Assembly: GCA_027563935.2 (NCBI GenBank)
Contig: CM050450.1
Coordinates: 93,742,439 to 93,806,438 of the forward strand
DNA: 64,000 nt
DNA from: Costus lasius
Taxonomy: Eukaryota > Streptophyta > Magnoliopsida > Zingiberales > Costaceae
Direction: 5' to 3'
The notes below the pieces were generated by a model. The model saw only the letters and a list, made by a program, of their open reading frames with translations, was not told the origin of the DNA and did not search any database. Shown one piece after another: positions 35,681-47,293 of the stretch. Position 1 is the first letter of the stretch. Each line of letters begins with the position of its first letter. Position numbers and translations under genes: made by a program.

Positions 35681-37259
35681 CGCCTACTGTAAAACCTTAG
35701 ACGGGTTATTAGGGTTGAAATCATAGTCGAGTCTAGATCCAACCAGTCTGATCAGACTATCTGACAGCCTAGAAGGGTCGACCAGATGGCATCTGTGCGC
35801 AAGCACAAGGTGGCTATTGGTTGACTGCAGACAGGCGTGTAGCGATGTCTGGTTGAGACAACCAGTGAATGCTCTTGAGTTAGGCCCGGGCTCACCCCTG
35901 CTTGCCAGAACTCATGAGGCTCGTTCAGCCCAACGGATGCATTGTTGGCCACTGGGTCAACTCAAGTCAGTTAGGACTTGGTGCGTGCAAGGGCAGTGGG
36001 TCTGACTAGGTCTGATGAGTGAATCCCTATTAATGAACCGTTGTAAGGTAGTAGGGCACATAAGGAAAATAAAATTGATGCCTATGGGTTTTCAAAAACT
36101 TTGTTTTCTTATTGTTGGATCACATGTTGATTGTATACCATGATGATTGTCTATTTAATCTTGTGTGGGTTGCCTATTTTAATGTGTGCTGTGCTGGGGC
36201 CTGCGTGCCTGGATTAAACTGTAAATTATTATAATTGTGATCTGCGCATCACATTTTAATTAATTTATTGTGTAATTGACCTGCGTGTCAATCTTGTCTA
36301 GATAGATTAAATTGTATTTTAATCAGACAAGAGCACAGAGCACACTTGGCAGAGGCGCATGCAGCAGTGGCTTCACCAGTGGGAGGTCCAGGGTTCGACT
36401 CTGGGACAGGCGTATTTACCTGGTGGGCGCACCTGAGCTGCAGTGGGCGCTTGGGACCTGGGTTGGGCCAGATGAGATGCAAAAGACCCATCAACAGCTC
36501 AAGTGAAGACTTAAGTAAAATTAAGGTCTTACCTAGGCTTAATGGGCTTTTACCACATAAGATCAGCATGCTTTCTATTTATTGTTTATATAATTAGAAT
36601 TGCATGATTTAATCTTCTGCTATCACCATAGGGTTTGTATGATAGTTAAGAAGATAAAAGACCGTTAAAATCCAACGCTAAAAAATCAAGCTCTTAAGCC
36701 TTCTGGCCCGAAACCTCACTGTTCTGACTATCGTTGGGGCCGTGTTGTACCCACTCAGTGGGCACGCCCATCTATCTTCAGACGGTGTGAGATTACACCT
36801 GCGTGTTACAGGGAAGGGATTTATCGCTTCTCGTTGCTCAGCATAGCACGTGGTGGTCCAGGGAGTAGGTCGGGTCAGCTTGACCATATAGGCTACATAT
36901 GTGGCGCATATGGTAGCTATATGGAGGTAGCCATCTGTGGGATCAGAGACTGTGTTGTACCAACTCAGTTGGCACAGTCTGCTGGATTGCCCAGATGAAG
37001 GGGAATCGCACGGGTTGGCGATTGGCAGGGATTGCCTACCAGAGATTAGTGCTTGTACTCTCTGTGCATCTTATCTCGCCTGAGCGGGACGCGGAGACCA
37101 AGTATGAAATCTGGATCCCATCTCACTAAAAGAGTTTTACTCTTTCGGGTTGTTTTGCTGGATTTTTCAGCCAGATAAAATAGTGAGAAAAGAATCATTC
37201 TTAAGTCCTGAATTGATTCTCACATTGATACTGACCTTGCTGTTCTTGCATTGTTGTAG
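35681..37259 (+). other. C1 leader, second part, ending at predicted acceptor
   Basis: The leader resumes after the C2 duplication. It contains the tRNA-like insert at 36354-36415 and the twin hairpins at 36742-36765 and 36952-36975, with the G-C form of the outer pair as in C2. The predicted acceptor TTGTTGTAG ends at 37259, with branch-like ATACTGACC. No coding frame is seen. Confidence 0.7.
36354..36415 (+). repeat. tRNA T-arm-like insert (C1 leader)
   Basis: This is the same insert as at 20072-20134. It is bounded by GGCGCAT (36354-36360) and GGCGTAT (36409-36415), with B-box GGTTCGACTCT at 36392-36402. Confidence 0.62.
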
Positions 37260-40200
37260 ATTACTACCGCAACGAACACCACGAATTTCAATGTGCGATC
37301 CCTACTGGAAAGGGAGAAGTTTGCTGGACCAAACTTCTCAAACTGGTACGGACACCTTAAGATTGTTCTTAAGGCAGAGAGGAAGCTGTATGTCCTCGAG
37401 ACGGCTATACCGCCTCAACCCGCTGCGAACGCCGCAAGGGCGGTTCGCGATGCTTATGAAAAGCATGTCAATGATAGCATTGATGTCGCTTGCCTGATGC
37501 TTGCGTCTATGACGCCAGAGCTGCAGCGTCAGCATGAGGATCTATCTGCTATACAAATTATAGCAAACCTCAAGCTGCAGTATGCTGCACAGGCTAGGAC
37601 TGAACGCTACAATTTGACTAAGCTTTTCTTTCAGAGCAAACTGGCTGAAGGAAGTCCAGTGGGAGCTCACGTACTCAAGATGATTGGGTACAAGGAGGCT
37701 CTAGAGAAACTGGGACATACCATCAATAAGGAGCTTGCCGTAGACATCATATTGCAGTCTCTCCCGACCTCTTTCGATCCGTTCATCATTAACTTTAATA
37801 TGAACAAGATCGACTGTACGCCGGCAGAGTTACTGAATATGCTCTTGACTACAGAGTTGACTCTAAAGGGAAAGCCTGTATCCTCTGTCTTAATGGTTCC
37901 TTCTAGGAACAAGAAGAAAGGGAAGAAAGGCAAAGCCCCTGTTAAGAGCTACAGCAAGGCTTTGAAACAAAAGGTTAAGCGGTCGAAGGAATACAGATGT
38001 TTCCACTGTGGCCAGCTGGGTCACTGGAAAAAGGACTGTAAAGCGCTCCAAGGAGACAAGAAGGGAAGTTTTGCTTCTGGCTCAGGTATTTACGTGACTG
38101 AAGTCATGGTTTCTTCTTCCATATCATGGGTGTTGGACACTGCATGTGGAGTTCACATTTGTTCAAATGTACAGGAACTCAAGAGAAGAAGACAGGTGGG
38201 ACAGCATGAGGTGGACCTACGAGTTGGAAACGGGGCACGGGTTGTTGCTGTTGCTGTAGGCTTTTATTACATCTCATTACCATCTGGACTTGTATTGGAA
38301 CTGGACAATTGTTATTTTGTACCAAGCATAACGAAAAATATTATCTCTATTCCTGCTCTTGTCAGGAAAGGGTTTTCCTTTGAATGCAATATTTCAAAGT
38401 GTATTATTTCTTTTGATAATATTGTTTATGCTACTGGGTCGATTAACAATGGGTTATTCATGTTGGACATGGAATGTTCTATACAACAAATTGATAACAA
38501 GAAAGCTAAGTATGCTGATAACAGCACCTTGCTATGGCATAGTCGTTTAGGCCATATTAACAAGAAGCGCATTAAGCGGTTGCATGATACTGGACTGCTG
38601 GGATCATTCTCCTATGAGGAGCTTGATACATGCAAAGCTTGTTTAATGGGTAAAATGACGAAAGCTCCTTTTCTTAAGAAAGGTCAAAGGGCTTCAGGTT
38701 TACTTGACCTTATACACAGTGATGTGTGTGGGCCTTTTAGTAAACATGCCAGAGGTGGCTATCTATACTTCATTACCTTTACTGATGATTTCAGTAGATA
38801 TGGGTATGTCTATCTAATGAGACATAAAAGTGAATCTTTTGACAAGTTCAAAGAGTTCAAGAATGAAGTACAGAATCAGCTAGGCCGAAATATCAAGGCA
38901 CTTCGTTCAGATCGAGGTGGTGAATACTTGAGTCGAGAGTTTACTGACTATCTGAAGGAGTGTGGGATTATCTCACAGCTCACTCCGCCAGGAACACCGC
39001 AATGGAATGGTGTGTCCGAGAGGAGGAACAGAACCTTACTGGATATGGTTCGTTCTATGATGAGTTAGGCTACTCTGCCTTACTCCTTTTGGGGATTTGC
39101 ACTGGAAAAAGCTGCAAAGGTACTAAACCGAGTGCCATCCAAGGCAGTTTCAAAGACGCCATATGAGTTATGGTATGGGAAACAGCCAAGCTTGACGTTT
39201 ATCAAGATCTGGGGTTGCGAGGCTTATGTCAAAAAGCTCGCATCTGGGAAACTAGAGAGCAGATCTTAGAAATGTATCTTTGTCGGTTACCCTAAGGAAA
39301 CTAAGGGTTATTATTTCTACGATCCCAAAGAGAACAAGGTGTTTGTTGCTCGGACGGCTATTTTTCTTGAGAAGGAATTTCTTCTGCAAGAGGCCAGTGG
39401 GAGAGAAATAAAGCTGGATGAGAATCCAGAAGAAGGACAAAGTAGTCAAGCACAGTTAGATGAGCCTGAGCCAGTAGATCAGGTTACTGAACAACCTGAG
39501 GCTCAGATATCACGGGAACCGCGAAGATCGGGAAGGATCCGTCGACAGCCTGAGCGCTATGATGGAGTCTACATCATTGATGATGAACCCCTCACTTATG
39601 CGGATGCGGTCAGTGGACCGGAATCAGCGAGATGGCTTGAAGCTATGCGAGCCGAGATGGACTCCATGTCAGATAACCAAGTCTAGGATTTGGTTGATCC
39701 GCCTCCGGGAGTAATCCCTATAGGCTGTAAATGGATCTTCAAGAAGAAGATTGACATGGATGGTAACGTGGTTACCTATAAAGGCAGGCTAGTTGCGAAA
39801 GGTTTCAAACAAATCTACGGGATAGATTATGATGAAACTTTCTCTCCTGTAGCTATGTTTAAGTCTATTCGGATTATTCTCGCGATAGCAGCATATTATG
39901 GTTATGAGATCTGGCAGATGGATGTGAAGACTGCTTTCCTTAATGGAAAACTGGATGAGGATGTGTATATGACACAACCTGAAGGTTTCACTAATCCATC
40001 AGATCGTCATAAAATATGCAAGTTAAGGAAGTCCATTTATGGACTTAAGCAAGCATCAAGAAGCTGGAATATTCGTTTTGATGAATCAATCTGTGAGTTT
40101 GGTTTCATCAAGAATGAAGATGACCCGTGTGTATATAAGAGGTTTAGTGGGAGCGTAATCACTTTCCTAGTCCTCTACGTCGATGATATCTTAATCATTG

Positions 40201-41149
40201 GAAATGATATTCCTGAACTGCATGCGGTTAAGGCATGGTTAAGAAAATGTTTCCAGATGAAAGATTTAGGAGAAGCAGCCTATGTATTAGGTGTGAAGAT
40301 CTACAGAGATAGATCTAAGAGGCTTCTCGGGCTGTGCCAGAGTACTTACATCGATAAAGTCCTGGAGAGATTCCATTTAGAAAATTCTAAAAGAGGATAT
40401 CTTCCAGTCAGACATGGTCTGAATCTTTCAAAGAGTCAGTGTCCGCAAACACAGACTGAGAAAGATGAAATGGACAATACGCCTTATGCTTCGGCTATTG
40501 GGTCCATTATGTATGCGATGTTATGTACTCGCCCAGACGTCGCTTACGGGTTAAGCGTGACCAGTCGGTTCCAAAGTAATCCAGGTCAGGCGCACTGGAT
40601 TGCAGTCAAGAACATTTTGAATATCTGCGGAGGACCAAAGATATGTTCTTGGTGTATGGTGGTCAGGAAGAACTCAGTATTGAAGGATATACTGACGCTT
40701 CGTTCCAATCTGACCAGGATGATTTCCGATCGCAATCAGGCTATGTTTTTAGCTTGAATGGAGGTGCAGTGGTGTGGAAAAGTTTCAAACAATCTATTGT
40801 TGCTGATTCCACAATAGAAGCCGAGTATGTTGCAGCCTCGGAAGCATCTAAGGAGGCAGTGTGGATTCGTAAGTTCGTTCAGGAACTTGGTGTTGTTCCT
40901 TCGAGTGCAGATCCATTGGTTATCTTCTGTGATAACACTGTAGCAATTGCACAGGCAAAGGAACCACGGTCGCACCAGAAGTCCAAGCACATATAGAGAC
41001 GGTTTCACTTGATCCGGGAGATCATTGATCGTGGCGAGATCAAAGTCTGCAAGGTTCATACAGATGACAATCTGGCTGACCCGCTTACAAAGCCTCTGGC
41101 GCAGCAGAAGCACTGTAATAATATGGGTTTGAGATTTCTCAAACATTAG
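37260..41149 (+). pseudogene. C1 gag-pol pseudogene (several stops, frameshift, no ATG at gag start)
   Basis: It has the full copia domain order, but the codon that is ATG in C2 is ACG here (37272-37274), so no gag ATG exists in this exon. Stops are at 39066-39068 (CAG to TAG, integrase), 39267-39269, 39684-39686 (TGG to TAG, before RT) and 40994-40996 (RNase H, shifted frame). A 1-bp deletion lies near 40619 and a 9-bp deletion near 41111 shortens the C-terminus. Zinc knuckle, DTACG, SDRGGEY, SERRN, MDVKTAFLNG and YVDD remain readable. It is inactive. Confidence 0.94.
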
Positions 41150-41169
41150 ATTAAGTGCAAGTGGGAGAT

Positions 41170-42851
41170 TGTTGGGGTATGCCCTTAAGGCTAATGTTTG
41201 AGGCCTTGGGATTATATCAGTATCATGTATAAACTCTATGTTTATAAAGGCAATGGTTGTTATTCAGGTTGTTACATTATCTGCTGCAATGTGTATACTT
41301 CTGAATAATGTCTCAATGATGTTCAGCTAGTCTGACATGCAGTGTAGTCCTTAGTCGAAATATCTTGGTGAACATGAGACAACCTTGATATGATTGAGAC
41401 TAATATGTGTTCTAATCTTATAGGATGCTTTGAGCATGGAATAAGATGTAGACTCATGGGTACATTGGATGTACTAGACAGACCCTACATAGGATGTTCA
41501 ATTGCTTGTCACAATGTGAATAATCCTTGTATGCGAACAAGTGGCATACTTCCTCTGACTTGAGATCACTTGTGTTTCTAAATGATGATTGGCATTGTTT
41601 TGAGATAGTTCGATATCATTTGAAACATAATGGTTATAGACTATCTTGGATGGTGAGCATGAGTCATGTTAGGGCGCTAGTGATAGACATAGGATTGCCA
41701 TCTCCTTCATTGGAGTGTGATGTTCTAAAGGGGCCCCCTGGATGAGATGATTGAGAAAGTGTATGGCCATACCCAGATGACTATGTTCATCTGATCTAAT
41801 CATTCTCATCATATTGGAGTTACAGGCTTGACACGCTTGTCCAATAAAAACATCCAGTGGCAAAGGAAACATGTATGTCTAGTGAAATGGATTCACACTT
41901 GTGCTGTGGTTTGGGTGTAGTCTTGGAAGACTCTTTCCTTTATATCGGGAGACAGTGATGTGTTGCTAGATACCCCTCACTGATCGTGATAACGTAAGTT
42001 ATCGTTACCGACGTTTAAAGGAAACCCTTAGGGTCACACAATTTGATGATATGGCTTACTTAAGTCAGATCGTGTGGACTGAATTGTTTGGGTTCAGTTT
42101 AAAGGGATTTAATCTCTGATTGTAAGTGAGATCTGGTCTGATCATGTTTGATTGATTAGGGCTTGAGATCGGTAAGCTTCGATCGAGAGAATTGATGCTA
42201 GATCGGTGAGATCAGGAGCATCAGGAGATGAACGGTTAGATCTGGAGCCTTAGGGTTTAATTGTGATCTAGACCAAATGCTTGGGTTAATTGGTCTTTGA
42301 ACCAAACCAAAATGAACCGGCTCATCATATGAGCGCATGGTTCAATGGGAAGAGAAAAATGCGATGGTTCACTAGGAGTGAACGCATCACACGTTGAGGG
42401 GGTTTTTCTATTTTGGGAAACCATGTTTCCAAAACATGGTCACGCCTCACGTTCGCTCCTCTCACGCCTATTGTCGCCTCTTCCTCTCTATGCTCTCTCA
42501 ACTCTCGTGTGTTGAAGGAGTTGACGACAAGGAGGTCTCGGCCAAGCAAGACATCTCTTCTTCCATTCCATTCGATCAGGAGACTTGAAGGTCTTTGCTA
42601 GCACAAGGATCAACAAGGAGTAGGCGATCTTCTTCTTGTGTGCGCATCTTCTGGAGGAGATCCCTTTCGCTCTCTTCTTCCAAGGCACCATCCAAGCAAT
42701 GGCGATGGTATGACTCTTATCAATGTATACAAGTTTTAATAGTTGATCATATGACATGCATGCAACCGATCATCTAGAAACCCTTATTTCCGCTGCCCAA
42801 AATTTTATATGCGCCACTTTAGGGTTTCGCCCCCTTTATAGGGGACTTTCA
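41170..42851 (+). mobile_element. C1 3' LTR
   Basis: It begins TGTTGGGG after AAGTGGGAG and ends GGGGACTTTCA at 42851, followed by GTATT. It is 1,682 bp, equal to the 5' LTR. Confidence 0.94.
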
Positions 42852-43180
42852 GTATTTTCTTAGATAAACAAACCACTCAAGTGCATCAACGACAACCAAT
42901 AAATACCAAACAAATCCTATGGTATACCGAACTCATAGCATCGATCCAGAACATCAAATATCACATACAACCAAATTGAATAGAAATCATAGCAAATCCT
43001 CTAAATATGTCGGTACAACCAAATTGAAGTCTCGAAGCAATAGCAATCAAGTAGCGAGAATCCGTAGTAGTAGGAGGCAAGAAGTTTGCAAAGTCATCCT
43101 TCTCTACATGAGGGTAGGATCAACATGGATTCGTGAACTCAAACAAAGTATGAGAATAGGGACGAGATACTCACAAAATC
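42852..43180 (-). other. H-B gypsy noncoding sequence just after the gag stop
   Basis: On the minus strand this follows the gag stop at 43183-43181 and runs to the C1 insertion. It has no open frame that continues gag. A plus-strand open stretch here is a shadow. No protease, RT or integrase motif is present between gag and the LTR in H-B. Confidence 0.6.
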
Positions 43181-43296
43181 CTACTCATCTGACTGCGTCT
43201 CCTCCTCGTCTTCTTCAGCCAGGGCGACAGCTATGGGATCATGAGATGCTCCCTCACCTGCATCGCCGTAGATACCACCTCTCCTGGGGTCCTCAT
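43181..43296 (-). pseudogene. H-B gypsy gag/ORF1, C-terminal end
   Basis: This minus-strand piece is in the same frame as the gag piece at 62452-61563 once C4 and one CTCAT are set aside. It has a glycine-rich then strongly acidic tail (EEDEEETQSDE) and ends with TAG at 43183-43181. The small size and acidic tail fit the end of an ORF1 protein. Confidence 0.65.
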
Positions 43297-44976
43297 TGTT
43301 GGGGTATGCCCTTAAGGCTAATGTTTGAGGCCTTGGGATTGTATCAGTATCATGTATAAAACTCTTATGTTTATAAAGGCATGGTTGTTATTCAGGTTGT
43401 TATATTGTCTGCTGCAATGATTGTACTTCTGAATAATGTCTCAAAGCTGTTCAGCTGGGCTGACATGCAGTTTTGTCCTTAGTCGAGATATCTTGGTGAA
43501 CATGAGACAGCCTTGATATGGTTAAGACTAATATGTGTTCTAATCTTATAGGATGCTTCGAGCATGGAATAAGATGTAGACTCATGGGTACATTGGATGT
43601 ACTGGACAGACCCTACTAGGATATTCAATTGCTTGTCACAATGTGAATAATCCTTGAATGCGACAAGTGGCACATTTCCTCTGACTTGAGATCACTTGTG
43701 TTTCTAAATGATGATTGTCATTGTTTTGAGGTAGTTCAATATCATTTGAAACATAATGGTTATAGACTATCTTGGATGGTGAGCTTGAGTCAGGTTAGGG
43801 CACTAGTGATAGACAAAGGATTGCCGTCTCCTTGTTTAAGGAGTGTGATGTTCTAAAGGGGCCCCCTGGATGAGATGATTGAGAAAGTGTATGGCCATAC
43901 CCAGGTGACTGTGTTCATCTGTTCTAATCATACTTATCATATTGGAGTTACAGGCTTGACACGCTTGTCCAATAAGAACATCCAGTGGCAAAGGAATTAT
44001 GTATGCCTAGTGAGTTGATTCACACTTGTGCTGTGGTTTGGGTGTAGTCTTGGAAGACTCTTTTCTTTATATCGGGAGACAGTGATGTGTTGCTAGATAC
44101 CCCTCACTGATCGTGATAACGTGAGTTATCGTTACCGACATTTAAAGGAAACCCTCAGGGTCGCACAATTTGATGATATGGCTTACTTAAGTCAGATCGT
44201 GTGGACTGAATTGTTTGGGTTCAGTTTAAAGGGATTTAATCTCTGATTGTAAGTGAGATCTGGTCTGATCATGTTTGATTGATTAGGGCTTGAGATCGGT
44301 AAGCTTCGATCGAGAGATTGGATGATAGATCAGTGAGATCAGGAGCATCAAGAGATCGACAGTCAGATCAAGAGCCTTAGGGTTTAATGTGATCTGGACT
44401 AATGGCTTGGGTCGATTGGTCTATGAACCAAACCAAATTGAACCAGCTCATTAAGTGAGCGTGTGGTTCAAATTGAGAGGAGTTTGCGCATGGGGTAAAC
44501 CCATGATCGCAAGTGAGTGAGTGGCTTTCTATTTTTAGAAAGCATGATCACATTCATGACCACTACTCACGTTCACGCCTAAGGCGCCCTCATCTCTCGT
44601 TTTTCCTCACTCTCGTCGCCAACTTGGGCATTCAGCACTTGCACTCTCGTGTGGTGAAGAGGTTGACGAAAAAGAGAAGGAAGAATTTGGCCAAGCAAAG
44701 TGATCTTTCCCTTCCATTCGACAACGGCTTCTTGGAACCTTGCTAGCACAAGGAGCACCAAGGAAGAGTAGGCGACACCAATTGTGTGCGTCACCTTTGG
44801 AGAAGGAGCACTTGCACCTTTCCTTCCAAGACACCATCTAAGCGATGGCAATGGTGAGAATAGTTTTTAAGTTGAACATATTATATGCATAGATCTTTGA
44901 AACCCCTTCCGCTGCATCAAAATTGTCATATGCGCCTCCTATAGGGTTTCGCCCCCTTGTTTTAGGGGACCTTTCA
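43297..44976 (+). mobile_element. C4 5' LTR
   Basis: It ends GGGGACCTTTCA. The hairpin GCTTTCTA, loop TTTT, TAGAAAGC is at 44524-44543. The 3' LTR changes only the loop (CTTT). An outer GTGAGT(g)AGTG can pair with CACTACTCAC. The mini-exon ATG GCA ATG is at 44845-44853, then GTGAGA, which keeps the donor consensus by different bases from its relatives. Confidence 0.94.
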
Positions 44977-44978
44977 AT

Positions 44979-44990
44979 TGGTATCAGAGC
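44979..44990 (+). other. C4 primer-binding site
   Basis: TGGTATCAGAGC, two bases after the LTR, complements initiator tRNA-Met. Confidence 0.92.
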
Positions 44991-45330
44991 AGTTATTGCA
45001 TGCTAATATGTTTGCTTTCATTGTGTGATCCTATGCATTGATCTATATGTTACATGCGCTAGTTGTGATAGGCGAAATTTACATGCTGGTTAGAGATATT
45101 TTTATTTCTCCTAGGCGCATGTTTTCATGTTGGCGCATATGTTTGTTTTCTCAAACTTCTTATGACATGCGCGACTCATTATAGATCTAATGCCCTGCAT
45201 TAAACCCTTAGACGGGTTATTAGGGTTGAAGTCATCCCCTAGGTTAGATCCAGACAGTCTGATCAGACCATCTGACAGCCTTGATGGGTTGACCAGATAG
45301 CATCTGTGCGCAAGCACCAGATGGCTATAG

Positions 45331-47013
45331 TGTTGGAGTATGCCCTTAAGGCTAATGTTTGAGGCCTTTGGGATTGTAAAAGTATTATGTAATAAACTCT
45401 TATGTTTATGAAAGGCATGGTTATTATTCAGGTTGTTACCTTGTCTGCTGCAATGAGTGTGCTTCTGAATAATGTCTCAAAGCTGTTCAGCTAGGCTGAC
45501 AGGCTGTATGTCCTTAGTCGAGATATCTTGGTGAACATGAGACAGCCTTGATATGATGGAGACTAATGTGAGTGCTAATCTTATAGGATGCTTCGAGCAT
45601 GGAATAAGATGTAGACTCATGGGTACATTGGATGTACTGGACAGACCCTACTGGGATATTCCATTGCTTGTCACAATGTGAATGATCCTTGTAAGCAGCA
45701 AGTGGCACATGTCCTCTGACTTGAGATCACTTGTGTTTCTAAATGATGATTGTCATTGTCTTGAGGTAGTTCAATATCATTTGAAACATAATGATTATAG
45801 ACTATCTTGGATGGTGAGCTTGAGTCAGGTTAGGGCACTTGTGATAGATAAAGGATTGCCGTATCCTTGTTTAAGGAGTGTGATGTTCTAAAGGGCCCCC
45901 TTTATATGAGATGATTGAGGAAGTGTATGGCCATACCCAGATGACTATGTTCATCTGATCTAATCATGCTCATCGTGTTGGAGTTACAAGCTTGACATGC
46001 TTGTCCAATAAGAACATCCAGTGGCAAAGGATAAATGTATGCCTTGTGAATAGAGTCACACTTGTGCCTTGGTTTGGGAGTAGTCTTGGAAGACTCTTTC
46101 CTTTATATCGGGAGACAGTGATGTGTTGCTAGATACCCCTCACTGATCGTGATAACGTAAGTTATCGTTACCGACATTTAGAGGAAACCCTCAGGGTCGC
46201 ACAATATGATGATATGGCTTACTTGAGTCAGATCGTGTGGACTGAATTCTTTGGGTTCAGTTTAAGGGGATTTAATCTCTGATTGTAAGTGAGATCTAGC
46301 CTGATCATGTTTGATTGATTAGGGCTTGAGATCGGTAAGCTTGGATCGAGAGAGATGATGCTAGATCGAAGAGATCAGGGGCATCAGGTGATGAACGGTT
46401 AGATCATGAGCCTTGGGGTTCAATATGGTCTAGACCACATGGCTTGAGCCATTTCGGTTTGGTTCATGAACCAAAGTCGATTGAAACGGTTTAGCTTGAA
46501 CCGGTTCACAATTGTGAACGCATGGTTCAATGCTCAAATGCGTTTGAGGTTGGCTTGAGCGCATGGCATGATGAGCTTCCATTTATGGAAAGTCATCATG
46601 GCCGGTTTCACAAAAAATGCCTAAACGCATAAGCGTTTGTGCTCTTCTCTTGAACGCCTTGGACAATTTCGTTGAGGTGTGGTTGACGACGAGAAGGGGA
46701 GGCTAGGCAAGTGAAGCTCTCGGCAACAAGGAGATTCATCATCCCCTTCCATTCGACAAGAAGACTTGAGGGTCTTGCTAGCACAAGAGATCTCAAGGAA
46801 GTGAGCATCTTCATCTTGTGTGTGGGCTTGTGGAGGAGACCTAGTTTGATCTCTTCTTCCAAACCGACTTCCAAATCCATGGCGTTGGTATGATTCCTTT
46901 TCATAACATAAGTTGATCTTATAGATTCATATGCGATCTTGAAACCCTTTTTCCGCAAAGCTTGTTAGAATTGCAAGTTTAGGGTTTCTCCCCTATAATT
47001 AGGGGTTCCTACA
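45331..47013 (+). mobile_element. C5 5' LTR
   Basis: It ends GGGGTTCCTACA. TATA-like TTTATATC is at 46102-46109. The hairpin at 46567-46600 has an 8-bp outer stem (CATGATGA with TCATCATG), a 2x2 internal loop and an inner stem TTCCAT-TT-ATGGAA. The mini-exon ATG GCG TTG is at 46879-46887, followed by GTATGA. The 3' LTR at 52821-54503 is almost identical. Confidence 0.94.
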
Positions 47014-47015
47014 AT

Positions 47016-47027
47016 TGGTATCAGAGC
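47016..47027 (+). other. C5 primer-binding site
   Basis: TGGTATCAGAGC, two bases after the LTR, complements initiator tRNA-Met. Confidence 0.93.
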
Positions 47028-47110
47028 TAGGCTCTTGATATGATCTATATGATTGCTTATTTGTGATCCATACATTCAAGTTGCGCTTACTTTTACTTGA
47101 AGCATGCTTT

Positions 47111-47185
47111 GTTTTCATGAGGTTGCGCATGTATCTTGTTTTCATGAGGTTGCGCATGTATCTTGCTTTCATGAAGTTGCGCATG
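47111..47185. repeat. 27-bp tandem repeat, about three units, in C5 leader
   Basis: The units start at 47111, 47138 and 47165, each reading GTTTTCATGAGGTTGCGCAT then GTATCTT, with changes in the last. Other copies have similar TTGCGCATGT words here but not this regular array. Confidence 0.85.
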
Positions 47186-47227
47186 ATATCATGCTTTAAG
47201 TTGCGCTTGTATCATGGCTTTGATAAA

Positions 47228-47293
47228 GTATGCGCTCCCCCTTGAAGGGGACCCCCTAAAGTATGCGCTCCTCCTTGAAGAGGACCCCCTTAG
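47228..47293. repeat. 33-bp direct repeat resembling the LTR 3' end, in C5 leader
   Basis: Two units start at 47228 and 47261 with GTATGCGCTCC(C/T)CCTTGA then AG(G/A)GGACCCCCT. The core CGCTCCCCCTTGAAGGGGAC also occurs once at the end of the C3 LTR, and inverted in the 33-bp array of S1. Confidence 0.8.

Larger units (their letters stand above)
15580..42851 (+). mobile_element. C1, Ty1/copia element containing C2 and C3
   Basis: C1 is flanked by GTATT at 15575-15579 and 42852-42856. The LTRs are 15580-17261 and 41170-42851, both 1,682 bp, with about eleven differences by eye. The internal region is split at 17475 by C2 and resumes after ATAGC at 35676-35680. Without C2 the element is about 9.07 kb. 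It lies in sense (+) orientation inside the 3' noncoding region of the minus-strand gypsy H-B. Confidence 0.95.

Noticed and set aside
42919..43359. 146-codon plus-strand ORF between C1 and C4
   Set aside because: It crosses the C4 insertion junction at 43297 and lies antisense to the H-B gag end and its 3' untranslated region.
45391..45396. AATAAA in the first 70 bases of several LTRs as the polyadenylation signal
   Set aside because: If transcription starts after the TATA-like block about 0.77 kb into the LTR, a signal this early would fall in U3 and could not end the transcript in R. I cannot settle the R boundaries by eye.
45514..45708. Conserved 64-codon minus-strand ORF found in nearly every copia LTR (for example 1116-1310, 17658-17852, 20606-20800, 43479-43673, 60064-60258)
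   Set aside because: It lies antisense in the most conserved LTR part, so its repeated occurrence follows from DNA conservation. Changes between copies alter residues freely, E2 has lost the frame start, and no motif is recognisable.
45682..45891. Overlapping 60-70 codon plus-strand ORF in the LTRs (for example 7-kb spaced copies at 15937, 17865, 41527, 43700 region)
   Set aside because: It is upstream of the TATA-like block, has variable starts and ends, and overlaps the antisense ORF in conserved DNA. There is no sign of protein-level selection that I can see.
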